DNA of 64,000 nucleotides from Piscinibacter aquaticus (GTDB lineage Bacteria > Pseudomonadota > Gammaproteobacteria > Burkholderiales > Burkholderiaceae_C): NCBI GenBank assembly GCA_007994965.1, contig VOPW01000001.1, positions 2,046,001 through 2,110,000 on the forward strand, written 5' to 3'. Shown piece after piece: positions 27,632-37,443 of the stretch. Positions within the stretch are counted from its first letter, which is position 1, and each line of letters begins with the position of its first letter. The notes below the pieces were generated by a model. It made no database searches, was not told where the DNA came from, and saw nothing but the letters and a program-made list of their open reading frames with translations. A program made the position numbers and the translations under genes.

Positions 27632-28343
27632 GCGAGTCCTTTCTGGCGCGCGGCGAGCACACGCTCGGCCAGCACGAAATCGGAAGGCCAGGTCACCTTC
27701 AGGTTGGCGGCGTCACCCTCCACCAGCAGCGGCCGGTGCCCGGCGAGTTCGATCGCGCTGGCGTCGTCGGTCACGGCACTGCCGGCGGCGGCCAGCGCGT
27801 CGCGCAGCATGCCGATGCGGAACATCTGCGGCGTTTGCGCCGCCCACTTGTCGGCGCGCGGCAAGGTCTCGGCCACCCGGCCGCCCTCTGCGCGCTTGAG
27901 CGTATCGGCCACCGGGAGCGCGAGCAGGCCGCCGGTCTCGTCGGGCAGGCAGGCATCGATCAACCGATCCACCCACTCGGGCCTCACCAGCAGCGAGCTG
28001 CGTCGTGCACCAGCACCCAGTCGTCGGCGCGCGCGCCGCGATCGATCAGCTCGTCGAGCCCGCCGGCCACGGTATCGGCCCGCGTGGCACCGCCGCGCCG
28101 GCAAACCCAGCCGCGTTCGCCTTCGAACGACGGCAGCAAGGCCTCGAAACGATCGTCGTCGGGCGACAGCACCACCAGCGAGGCCGCCAGGCGCGTCACG
28201 GCCGAAAGCGCCGCCAGCGTGTGCGCCACCATCGGCCTGCCGGCAATCTGCACGTACTGCTTGGGCAGCGCCGCACCGGAGCGCGAACCCACGCCGGCAC
28301 AGGGCAGCAAGGCGTAGCAGCGAGGCGGGAGGGATGGGCTCAT
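27628..28343 (-). CDS. ispD: 2-C-methyl-D-erythritol 4-phosphate cytidylyltransferase (one frameshift)
   Basis: IspD joins CTP to methylerythritol 4-phosphate in the MEP pathway. The N-terminal nucleotide site is [20 protein letters not shown] with the conserved Arg and Lys, then [22 protein letters not shown] and the active-site loop [11 protein letters not shown]. The frame breaks near 27995: adding one C restores [15 protein letters not shown]. The C-terminal half shows [20 protein letters not shown] and [20 protein letters not shown]. Corrected length is about 238 aa. The start [14 protein letters not shown] directly precedes the first strand. It is divergent from mfd, with about 96 bp between. 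Confidence 0.94.
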
Positions 28344-28439
28344 GCGGGCGCGCGAAGGGACCGGATTGTATGATTCACCCCGTTCCATCGCCCCCGGGAG
28401 AGCCTCGTGGGGCGATTTGCTTTGGTTCTATCGCACCCG

Positions 28440-31400
28440 ATGCAACTCCCCGTCATCGCCGCCGGCAAGCGCTTCACGCTGCCCCGCCCGATCGGCTCGG
28501 CCGATGCGCTGCTGCTGGCCCGCTTCGCGCAGGCCCAGGCCGCGCAGAAGAAGCTCGTGGCCATCGTCACCGCCGAGCCCGCCGACACGCAGCGGCTGGA
28601 GGGTGAGCTCGCCTTCTTCGCACCCGATCTGCGCATCGCCGTCTTTCCCGACTGGGAGACCCTGCCCTACGACACCTTCAGTCCCCACCAGGACCTGATC
28701 TCCGAGCGGCTGGCCACGCTGTGGCGCATTCGCCAGGGCGAGGTCGACGTGGTGCTGATGCCCGCCTCCACCGCACTGGTGCGCCTGGCGCCGCCGAGCT
28801 TCCTGGCTGCCTACACCTTCCACTTCAAGCAGAAGCAGCGGCTCGACGAGGCGGCGCTGAAGAGCCAGCTCACGCTGGCCGGCTACACGCACGTGAGCCG
28901 GTGGTCTCGCCGGGCGAGTACGCGGTGCGCGGCGGGCTGATCGACCTCTTCCCGATGGGCTCGCCGGTGCCTTACCGGGTCGACCTGTTCGGCGACGAGG
29001 TCGATTCCATCCGCACCTTCGATCCCGATTCGCAGCGCAGCCTCTACCCCGTGCCCGAGGTGCGCCTGCTGCCCGGCCGCGAGTTTCCGATGGACGAGGA
29101 CGCGCGCGCCGCCTTCCGCAGCCGCTGGCGCGAGAAGATCGAGGGCGACCCGACCAAGGTGCGCCTGTACAAGGACATCGGCAGCGGCATCGCCACGGCG
29201 GGCATCGAGTACTACCTGCCGCTGTTCTTCGACCAGACGGCGACGATCTTCGACTACCTCGGCGAGAACGCTGTCCTGACGCTGCACGGCGAGGTCGACG
29301 AGGCCCTCACCCGCTTCTGGACCGACACGCGCGAGCGGCACCGCTTCCTGCAGCACGACAAGGACAAGCCCATCCTGCCGCCGGAAGAGCTCTTCCTGCG
29401 CAGCGAGGATTTCTTTGCGCGCGCCAACGTGCATGCGACGCTGGCGCTGCGCGGCCGCGAGCCGGTCGAGTGGGCGCGGCCGCTGCCCGACCTCAGCGTC
29501 GACCGCGGCGCCCCCGAGCCGCTGGCACGCTTGCGAGCGCACCTGCAGGGCACGCCGCACCGCGTGCTGATCGTGGCCGAGAGCGATGGCCGCCGCGAAA
29601 GCCTGCTGGAACTGCTGCGCGACAACCGCATCGAGCCGCCCAGCGTGGCCACGCTGGCCGAGTTCGAGGCCGCAGAGGAAAAGTTCGCCATCGGCGTCGC
29701 GCCATTGGCCGAGGGCTTCTTCTGGCACGAACCGGCCGAGAACCGCACGATCCAGTTCGTCACCGAGACCGAACTGTTCGCCACCGCGCCCAGCGGACGC
29801 CGCAAGCGACGGCAGGAGCAGGTCAGCGACGTCAATGCGCTGATCAAGGATCTGTCGGAACTCAACGTCGGCGATCCGGTGGTGCACGTCAACCACGGCA
29901 TCGGCCGCTACCTCGGGCTGATCCACATCGACCTGGGCGACGGGCCGAGCGAGTTCCTGCACCTCGAATACGCCGACAAGGCCACGCTCTATGTGCCGGT
30001 GGCGCAGCTGCACCTGATCGCGCGCTATACCGGCGTGAGCCCGGAAGAGGCGCCGCTGCACAAGCTCGGCTCGGGCCAGTGGGAGAAGGCCAAGCGCAAG
30101 GCCGCCGAGCAGGTGCGCGACACCGCCGCCGAGCTGCTGAACCTGTACGCCCGCCGCGCCGCGCGTGAGGGCTTCGCCTTCCGTTTCCAGCCGCACGACT
30201 ACGAGGCCTTCGCCGCCAGCTTCGGGTTCGAGGAGACGCCTGACCAGCACGCCGCGATCCATGCGGTGATCCAGGACATGATCAGCCCGAAACCGATGGA
30301 CCGCCTCGTCTGCGGCGACGTCGGCTTCGGCAAGACCGAGGTGGCGCTGCGTGCCGCCTTCGTCGCGGTGACGGGCGGCAAGCAGGTGGCCATCCTCGCG
30401 CCGACCACGCTGCTGGCCGAGCAGCACTACCAGAACATCGCCGACCGCTTCGGCAAGTGGCCGGTGAAGGTGGCCGAGCTGTCGCGCTTCCGCTCCGCCA
30501 AGGAAGTGAAGGCGGCGATGGAAGGCATCGCCGACGGCACCATCGACATCGTCGTCGGCACGCACAAGCTGCTCTCCGCCGACGTGAAGTTCAAGCGCCT
30601 CGGCCTGCTGGTAATTGACGAGGAGCACCGCTTCGGCGTGCGCCACAAGGAAAGCGATCAAGGCGCTGCGCGCCGACGTGGACGTGCTGACGCTCACCGC
30701 CACGCCGATCCCGCGCACGCTGGGCATGGCGCTGGAGGGCCTGCGCGATCTGAGCGTGATCGCCACCGCGCCGCAGCGCCGCCCGGCGATCAAGACCTTC
30801 GTGCGCAACGAGAGCACCGGCACGATCCGCGAGGCGGTGCTGCGCGAGCTCAAGCGCGGCGGCCGTGTCTACTTCCTGCACAACGAGGTGGAAACCATCG
30901 AGGCGCGCCGCGACAAGCTCGCCGAGCTGCTGCCCGAGGCACGCATTGCCATCGCCCACGGCCAGATGCCCGAGCGCGAGCTCGAGCGCGTGATGCGCGA
31001 CTTCGTCGCCCAGCGCTACAACCTGCTGCTGTGCTCGACCATCATCGAGACCGGCATCGACGTACCGAGCGCCAACACCATCGTGATCAGCCGCGCCGAC
31101 AAGTTCGGCGCGGCGCAGCTGCACCAGCTGCGCGGCCGCGTCGGCCGCTCGCACCACCGGGCCTACGCCTATCTGCTGGTGCCCGACGTCGAGGGTCTGA
31201 CCAAGCAGGCTGCGCAGCGGCTGGAAGCCATCCAGAACATGGAAGAACTGGGCTCCGGCTTCTACCTCGCGATGCACGACCTGGAGATCCGCGGCGCCGG
31301 CGAGGTGCTGGGCGAGAACCAGAGCGGCAACATGATGGAAGTCGGCTTCCAGCTCTACAACGACATGCTCTCGGAGGCCGTGCGTTCGCTGAAGGCCGGC

Positions 31401-31887
31401 CGCGAGCCCGACCTGCTCAGCCCGCTGGCGGCCACCACCGAGATCAACCTGCATGCGCCCGCGCTGCTGCCCGACAGCTACTGCGGCGACGTGCACGTGC
31501 GGCTGTCGCTTTACAAGCGCCTCGGCCACCGCCGAGCGCGCCGAGCAGATCGACGCGATGCTCGAGGAGATCACCGACCGCTTCGGCAAGCTCCCCGCCC
31601 AGGGCCAGACGCTGTTCGATGTGCACCGCCTGCGCGTGCTGGCCAAGCCCTACGGCGTGGTGAAGGTCGATGCGGCGCCAAAGCTGATGGTGATCAGCTT
31701 CCGGCCCAATCCGCCGGTCGATGCCCTGAGGATCATCGAGCTGGTGCAGAAGAACCGCCACATCAAGCTGGCCGGCAACGACAAGCTGCGCATCGAGCGC
31801 GACACGCCGGAGCCGCGCGACCGCGCGCAACTGATCCGCGACGTGCTGCGCTCGCTAGGCACACCCAAGCAGACCCAGACCGCCTGA
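28440..31887 (+). CDS. mfd: Transcription-repair coupling factor Mfd (three frameshifts)
   Basis: Mfd removes RNA polymerase stalled at DNA lesions and recruits UvrA. About 1149 aa. The UvrB-like N-terminal region includes VVSPGEYAVRGGLIDLFPMG. The RNA-polymerase-interacting domain reads DPVVHVNHGIGRYLGLIHID. The helicase motor has Walker A in VCGDVGFGKTEVALRAAFVA, the DEEH box in LLVIDEEHRFGVRHKE, TLTATPIPRTLGMAL and LLLCSTIIETGIDVPSANTI. A TRCF C-terminal domain ends it. Breaks lie near 28903, 30650 and 31528. The ATG at 28440 (MQLPVIAAGKRFTLP) is used. serB follows 10 bp downstream. Confidence 0.96.
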
Positions 31888-31897
31888 GCCCCGACCC

Positions 31898-32608
31898 ATG
31901 AGCCAAGAACTCTCCCCCGGCCTCTTCATCCGCGGCTTCACGCCGCCGCTGCGCCTCGCGGACTTCAGGCTGGTCGCCTTCGACATGGATTCGACGCTGA
32001 TCAACATCGAGTGCGTCGACGAGATCGCCGATGCCGCCGGCCGCAAGGCCGAGGTGGCCGAGATCACCGAGGCGGCGATGCGCGGCGAGATCGCCGACTA
32101 CAAGGACAGCCTGCGCCGCCGCGTCGCACTGCTGGCCGGCGTGCCGGTGAGCGCACTGGAGAAGGTCTGGACCGACAAGCTGCGGCTGAACCCCGGCGTC
32201 GAGACCTTCGTGCAGGCCTGCCAGGCTGCCGGGCTGAAGACGCTGCTGGTCTCCGGCGGCTTCACCTTCTTCAGCGAGCGCATCCGCGATCAGCTCCAGC
32301 TCGACTTCGCCCGCGCCAATACGCTCGGCGTCGCCCACGGCAAGCTCACCGGCACGCTGTTCGACCGCCCCTGGGGCGACATCGTCGACGGCGCCGAGAA
32401 GAAGCGCGTGCTGCTCGAAGTGGCCGAGCTGATGGGCATCGACACCGCACAGTGCATCGCCGTGGGCGACGGCGCCAACGATCTGCCGATGATGGGCGCC
32501 GCCGGCCTGTCGATCGCCTACCACCCGAAGCCTGCGGTACGCGAGCGGGCGATGATCTCGATCATGAGCGGCGGCATGGACCGCGCGCTCGAGGTGCTGC
32601 AGCCCTGA
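31898..32608 (+). CDS. serB: Phosphoserine phosphatase SerB
   Basis: SerB removes phosphate from phosphoserine, the last step of serine synthesis. The unbroken 236-aa HAD-family protein has the nucleophile motif VAFDMDSTLINIECVDEIAD (DxDST), motif II in LVSGGFTFFSERI, the Lys in AEKKRVLLEVAELM and motif III in CIAVGDGANDLPMMGAAGLS. The N-terminal ACT domain found in some SerB proteins is absent. It follows mfd by 10 bp and is probably cotranscribed with it. The next 233 bases (32609-32841) hold no gene; only the ribosome-binding site of the next gene is evident there. Confidence 0.95.
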   Translation: MSQELSPGLFIRGFTPPLRLADFRLVAFDMDSTLINIECVDEIADAAGRKAEVAEITEAAMRGEIADYKDSLRRRVALLAGVPVSALEKVWTDKLRLNPGVETFVQACQAAGLKTLLVSGGFTFFSERIRDQLQLDFARANTLGVAHGKLTGTLFDRPWGDIVDGAEKKRVLLEVAELMGIDTAQCIAVGDGANDLPMMGAAGLSIAYHPKPAVRERAMISIMSGGMDRALEVLQP

Positions 32609-32841
32609 GCCATCTGGGCCATCAGGCCCAGCGCACCGGGTGAAAAAGCCCCATCGGCCCGCGACCGCGCGGGCCCACTCGGTCTGCCTCCGGCACAAAA
32701 AGACAGCTCCGACAGTGACTTGCGTGCCGCGCGTGCGCTGGCCGCGGGCTGGCTCCGCTCTTGCGATGCACAGGGCGCGGCGCTTCCGGCCCGTCGGGAC
32801 CTCGCCGCGCCCGACTGCACTTTCACTGCGAGGAGTCCACC

Positions 32842-33222
32842 ATGCCCCGTTCCATCGTCCGCATCGCCAGCGCCGCGCTGGCCCTGGCCACCTTCAGCGT
32901 CGCCGCGAGCGCCGCCGATGTGGTCGTCACCTGCGAGAAGCGCACGAACCGCTCGAAGGTCTCCGTCGATGCGTCGAAGCTGGCGCCCGGCAGCTACTAC
33001 GCCCGGGCCAGTTCCGGCAGCAACGAGGCGCAGGCGCTGGCACAGACGGCCGTGCGCGGCGAAGTGCAGTTCGACTTCGACAGCGACCACCAGGACATCG
33101 CCGCTGGCGCCACCGCCATCGCCCCGGGCTTCATCGTCGACGGCAAGGTGACCGGCACCGTCTACAACGCCAGTGGCGTGGAAGTGGCGTCCGCCACCGG
33201 AAGCTGCCGCGTTCGCCGCTGA
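32842..33222 (+). CDS. Small secreted protein of unknown function
   Basis: I do not recognise this 126-aa protein. A strong signal peptide (MPRSIVRIASAALALATFSV then AASAAD) predicts export. The mature part starts VVVTCEKRTNRSKVSVDASK and ends VTGTVYNASGVEVASATGSC followed by RVRR. Two Cys residues, near the start and end of the mature chain, could form one disulfide closing a small beta-sandwich. Central residues include a polar stretch FDSDHQDIAAGATAIAPGFI. The ATG has GAGGAG 9 bp upstream. It stands alone between serB and a convergent TonB-like gene. Homologues may exist as hypothetical secreted proteins; no function is offered. Confidence 0.72.
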   Translation: MPRSIVRIASAALALATFSVAASAADVVVTCEKRTNRSKVSVDASKLAPGSYYARASSGSNEAQALAQTAVRGEVQFDFDSDHQDIAAGATAIAPGFIVDGKVTGTVYNASGVEVASATGSCRVRR

Positions 33223-33245
33223 GCGCGGCTGCCGGCGGCGGGCGC

Positions 33246-33916
33246 TCAGCTGTCCGGGCGCAGCACGACCTGCACCGCGTGCTCGCGCGCACGGCCGGCG
33301 GGCTCGTAGCGCCACTGGCGCACGGCGTCGAGCACCGCCGCGTTCATCTGCGGGTGGCTCGAGGCCATCACTGCGGCCTCGCTGACGCTCCCATCGGCCG
33401 CGACGTTCAACTGCACTTCGACGCGAACCTCGCCGCGCAGGCGGCCCGCCAGATGGCGCGGCGTGATCGGCTCGACCAGGCTGCGCAGCTTGAGCGGCGG
33501 CAAGGCTTCCGCCGGCTCGGGCTGCGTCTGCGGCGCGGCGGTGGCGACCGGCGCCGCAGCAGGCTCGGGGCTGCGCGGCACGGCCGCTGCCTCGACGGTG
33601 GCCACCGTCGATTCCGCCAAACCCGGCGCCGGCGCGGTCGGCGATTCCGAAGTGGCCAGGGTGCGGCGGCCGCACCCGGCGCGGCAGGCACAGCAGCGGC
33701 TGCCGCCGGTCGCGCCGGAACGACACTGGGGCGCGCGGCTGGCGGCGTGGCTTCGGCAGGCCCGGCCTTCGGCTTGATCTTGGCGGCCTCGAGGATCAGC
33801 CGCATCGGACGGCTGGCCTCCTCCTCGGCACGGCTGCCGCTCGACTGCGCGTCGGCGTGGCCTGCAGCCAGGGTCGCGAGGCTGGCAAGAACGATGAGAG
33901 CGGTTCGATGCGGCAT
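33246..33916 (-). CDS. TonB C-terminal-domain protein with signal peptide (one frameshift)
   Basis: About 223 aa: a signal sequence (MPHRTALIVLASLATLAAGH, then ADAQ), a long Pro/Ala-rich linker, and a C-terminal TonB domain (about residues 145-223) with LAGRLRGEVRVEVQLNVAAD and AAVLDAVRQWRYEPAGRARE. The frame breaks near 33660 in the linker. Unlike true TonB, the N-terminal segment looks cleavable (AGHADAQ), so the protein may be free in the periplasm and not an energy transducer at the membrane. No exbB, exbD or receptor gene is nearby. Proteins with a lone TonB domain often act in envelope stress or unidentified uptake roles. Confidence 0.78.
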
Positions 33917-34077
33917 GGTGATCGGCCTGTCGCCGGAGGCTGCCCGTTGCGCTGATGGCGCGGGCGGATTCTGTCAGCGCCACCGTGCACGCGGCGCCCG
34001 GGAAATCCTGCTGTCGTGACCTGCGTCACAGCTCCTACGATGGCTGCGGCCAACGTCACGCCCGAGGAGACCCACCG

Positions 34078-35441
34078 ATGAGCACCCCACCAAGTTCCTG
34101 CTCGACGAGAGCCGGATGCCCAAGCACTGGTACAACATCGCCGCTGACCTGCCGGTGCCTGCGCCCGCGGTGCTGCACCCGGGCACGATGCAGCCGGTCG
34201 GCCCCGACGACCTCGCGCCGCTGTTCCCGATGGCACTCATCCTCCAGGAGGTCAGCACCGAGCGCGAGATCGAGATCCCCGAGCCGGTGCGCGAGGTGTT
34301 CCGCCTGTGGCGGCCGTCGCCGCTGGTGCGCGCGCATCGGCTGGAGAAGGCGCTCGGCACGCCGGCGAAGATCTACTACAAGTACGAAGGCGTCTCGCCG
34401 GCCGGCTCGCACAAGCCGAATACCGCGGTACCGCAGGCCTGGTACAACGCCCAGGCCGGCATCCGCAAGATCGCCACCGAGACCGGCGCCGGCCAGTGGG
34501 GTTCGTCGCTGGCCTTCGCGGGTGCGCTGTTCGGCATCGACGTGACCGTGTTCCAGGTGCGCGTGTCGTACGACCAGAAGCCGTATCGGCGTGCGCTGAT
34601 GGAGACCTACGGCGCACGCTGCATCGCCAGCCCGTCGAACGAGACGAACTCTGGCCGCGCGATCCTCGCGAAGGATCCGAACCACCCCGGCTCGCTGGGC
34701 ATCGCGATCTCGGAGGCGGTGGAGGTGGCGGCGACGAACGACGATACCAAGTACGCGCTCGGGTCGGTGCTCAACCATGTGCTGATGCACCAGACCATCA
34801 TCGGCCTCGAAGCGATCCAGCAGCTGGAGATGGCCGGCGACGACCCGGACGTGGTGGTCGGCTGCACCGGCGGCGGCTCCAACTTCGCTGGCATCAGCTT
34901 CCCCTTCCTCGGCCTGCAGCTGCGTGGCGGCCGCAAGCGGCGCATCGTGGCGGTGGAACCGGCGGCCTGCCCCAGCCTCACGCGCGGCAAATACGCCTAC
35001 GACTTCGGCGACACCGCGCACCTGACGCCACTGACCAAGATGCACACGCTGGGCAGCACCTTCACGCCGCCGGGCTTCCATGCCGGCGGCCTGCGCTACC
35101 ACGGCATGGCGCCGCTGGTCTCGCATCTGAAGGAGCTGAACCTGATCGAGGCCGTGGCCTACCACCAGAACGCCTGCTTCGAGGCGGGCGTGCTGTTCGC
35201 ACGCAGCGAAGGCATCGTGCCGGCCCCGGAGGCGAACCACGCCGTGAAGGGCGCGATCGAGGAGGCGCTGCGCTGCAAGCGCGAGGGCAAGAGCGAGACC
35301 ATCCTCTTCAACCTCTGCGGCCACGGCCATTTCGACATGACGGCCTACAGCAACTACATGGCCGGCAAGCTGGTCGACCAGCCCTACGACGAGAAGGAGC
35401 TGGCGATGGCGCTGTCGGGCCTGCCGGCCGTCTCCGCCTAA
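34078..35441 (+). CDS. TrpB-like PLP enzyme (TrpB2 type; one frameshift)
   Basis: This is a tryptophan synthase beta-like protein of the TrpB2 branch, about 454 aa, longer than TrpB1 (about 400). The PLP Lys is in the motif [15 protein letters not shown], the phosphate loop is [20 protein letters not shown], and the C-terminal part has [20 protein letters not shown]. The frame breaks near 34090: the ATG at 34078 (MSTP) must join [20 protein letters not shown] by adding one base. TrpB2 proteins are thought to make tryptophan from serine and indole without TrpA, or to salvage indole. No trpA or trpF lies nearby. The stop overlaps the convergent rraA stop. Confidence 0.88.
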
Positions 35442-35946
35442 GCCTGCGTCGGCATCACCACGATGCCGTCTTCATCCGCATAGAGCCAGTCGCCGGTGCG
35501 CACCCAGACGCCCTGGATGCGCACCGGAAGGCCGGTCTGCCCCGGCGTCTTGCGATCGGTGGGCATCGGGATCAGGGCCAGTGCGCGGATGCCGACGTCG
35601 GCCGCGGCGAGTTCGGCCTTGTCGCGTGCCGCGCCATCGATCACCACACCGGCCCAGCCGTTCTTCGCGGCCGACGCGGCGATGTTGCCGCCGATCAGCG
35701 CGCGGCGCGCCGAGCCGCCGCCATCGACCACCAGAACGCGACCCTCACCGGGCGATTCCAGCGCGGCCTTGACCGGCGAGTTGTCCTCGAAGCACTGCAC
35801 GGTCAGCACCGGGCCGCAGAACTCGCGCGTCCGCCGTAGCTGGCGAACACCGGCGGCAGCACGCGGAAGGCGCCGTCGCCCTGGGCGAACGCCGCCTTGT
35901 GGGCATCGCAGAGATCACAGGTGGAGAAGTCGGTCGGAGCATTCAT
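35438..35946 (-). CDS. rraA: RraA-family protein (one frameshift)
   Basis: About 169 aa, in the RraA family (regulator of ribonuclease E activity, with relatives that are 4-hydroxy-4-methyl-2-oxoglutarate aldolases). The N-terminus [20 protein letters not shown] precedes [12 protein letters not shown], and the frame then breaks near 35830 to continue [20 protein letters not shown]. The core loop is [20 protein letters not shown], followed by [20 protein letters not shown]. The RraA-like length and the CFEDN motif favour RraA, but aldolase relatives share them, so the role stays open. The ATG overlaps the stop of the upstream Lrp-type gene by 4 bp. The stop overlaps trpB2's stop in convergent orientation. 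Confidence 0.85.
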
Positions 35947-36434
35947 GCGTCGGTCACCTTGCGGATGGGAGGCTTCACGTCTTCGCGGCGCGGCGGCAGC
36001 ATCGGCTGGTGCTCGCGTGCGGGGTTGAGGATGATCGAGGTGGCGGTCTCGGTCAGCAGGCAGAACTTGCTGACCACCGCGTCGAGGTGGGCCACGTCGA
36101 TCACGGCGATCTCCAGCACCCAGCTGTCTTCGCCGGTCACGTTGTAGGCATTGATGCACTCGGGCGTCTGCTGGATCAGCTTGACCACGCGGGCGTACTC
36201 GGCGCGGCCGATGCGGATCAGCGCGCGGATGCCGTAGCCGAGCCGGCCGAGATCGACCGTCGCGCGGTAGCCGGTGATCACGCCGGCCGCCTCCAGCTTG
36301 CGCACGCGCTCGGTGACGGCCGGCTGGCTGAGGTGCACGCGCCGGCCGAGCTCGGCCATCGTCAAGCGGGCATCGGCCTGCAGTTCGGCGAGGATGCGGG
36401 TGTCGTGGGCGTCGAGTTCGAAGTTCAAGGCCAT
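35943..36434 (-). CDS. Lrp/AsnC-family transcriptional regulator
   Basis: This unbroken 163-aa regulator has an N-terminal helix-turn-helix (FELDAHDTRILAELQADARL, then ELGRRVHLSQPAVTERVRKL) and a C-terminal RAM domain (VTGEDSWVLEIAVIDVAHLD) that usually binds an amino acid. The last 20 residues are a basic extension ([17 protein letters not shown]). The start MALNFELD is used; an upstream ATG gives an unlikely Arg-rich extension. Its stop overlaps rraA by 4 bp, and it is divergent from the EamA exporter gene, a common arrangement in which Lrp-type regulators control amino-acid exporters. The 94-bp gap probably contains the shared operator, but no clear palindrome is seen. Confidence 0.9.
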   Translation of the reverse strand: MALNFELDAHDTRILAELQADARLTMAELGRRVHLSQPAVTERVRKLEAAGVITGYRATVDLGRLGYGIRALIRIGRAEYARVVKLIQQTPECINAYNVTGEDSWVLEIAVIDVAHLDAVVSKFCLLTETATSIILNPAREHQPMLPPRREDVKPPIRKVTDA

Positions 36435-36528
36435 GGCCTTCGATCTCCTTGAAAGTCCCCTGCATTGTGGCTGCAAGAACTTGAACGATCCATGGCCTCG
36501 CTCAATCGGCTTTCATACGATTCATGCC

Positions 36529-37443
36529 ATGAGCACCACCACCCTCGCCTCCGGCGGCGCACGCAGCGCGCCCTTGTCGACGCTGATCCTGCTGTGCACG
36601 GCCGCCACCGGGGCTGATCTGGGGTTCCACCTACCTCGCGATCAAGTTTGCGCTGCTGAGCTTCCCGCCGTTCTGGCAGATGGGCACGCGCTTCCTGCTC
36701 GCCGGCGCGGTGCTGATGGCCTGGATGCGCTGGCGCGGTGCGCCGTGGCCGACGCGGCTGCAGTGGCGCAATGCGCTGGTGGTGGGTTCGCTGATGCTCG
36801 GCGGCGGCATGGGCGGCACGGCGGTGGCCGAGACCAGCGTCGGCTCGGGGCTGGTGGTGGCCTTCATCGCGGTGGTGCCACTGATGATCGCGGCACTGAA
36901 CCTGATCTGGGGCGTGAAGCCGACGCGGCTGGAGCTGGCCGGCATCGTGGTGGGCCTGACCGGCGTGCTGATGCTGACGCAGGGCGCGGGTTTCCAGGCC
37001 TCGCCGGCGGGCTGGCGGCGATCGCGATCGCCTGCCTGACCTGGTCGGTGGGCAGCGTGCTGAGCCAGCGCAGCCTGCCGCTCGCACCCGGCGCGATGGG
37101 CTTTGCGAGCGAGATGCTCGCCGGCGGCGCGGTGCTGATGGCGCTGTCGTGGTTCGCGGGCGAACAGCCGGTGTGGCCGCCGCAACCGGCGGCGGTGGCC
37201 GCGTGGCTGTACCTCGTCGTCGCCGGCTCGCTGATCGCCTTCAACGCCTACATGCTGCTGCTGGCGCATGCCAGCGCGGGGCTGGCCTCGAGCTACACCT
37301 TCGTCAACCCGGTGATCGCGATGCTGCTCGGCGTGGCCGTGCTCGGCGAAGTCGTCAGCGGCTTCGAGTGGGCCGCGGCGGGCGTCGTGCTCGTCGGCGT
37401 GGTGCTGATGCTGCGCGGCGCCGCGCTCAAGCGCGCGGCCTAG
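36529..37443 (+). CDS. EamA-family exporter (two compensating frameshifts)
   Basis: A drug/metabolite transporter of the EamA type, 304 aa, with about ten membrane helices in two repeats. Repeat one has LIWGSTYLAIKFALLSFPPF and GTRFLLAGAVLMAWMRWRG; repeat two has LTWSVGSVLSQRSLPLAPGA and GSLIAFNAYMLLLAHASAGL, then FVNPVIAMLLGVAVLGEVVS. An extra G near 36610 and a missing G near 37010, both in G runs, cancel each other, so the ends are in the same frame while the middle is read in another. Such exporters often expel amino acids or aromatic metabolites; the substrate is unknown. Its stop overlaps the convergent ThDP gene's stop. Confidence 0.87.
   Translation: MSTTTLASGGARSAPLSTLILLCTAATGADLGFHLPRDQVCAAELPAVLADGHALPARRRGADGLDALARCAVADAAAVAQCAGGGFADARRRHGRHGGGRDQRRLGAGGGLHRGGATDDRGTEPDLGREADAAGAGRHRGGPDRRADADAGRGFPGLAGGLAAIAIACLTWSVGSVLSQRSLPLAPGAMGFASEMLAGGAVLMALSWFAGEQPVWPPQPAAVAAWLYLVVAGSLIAFNAYMLLLAHASAGLASSYTFVNPVIAMLLGVAVLGEVVSGFEWAAAGVVLVGVVLMLRGAALKRAA

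Noticed and set aside
28883..30853. A 656-codon minus-strand frame
   Set aside because: It is the antisense shadow of mfd with shadow-type composition (Arg, Ala, Val, His repeats).
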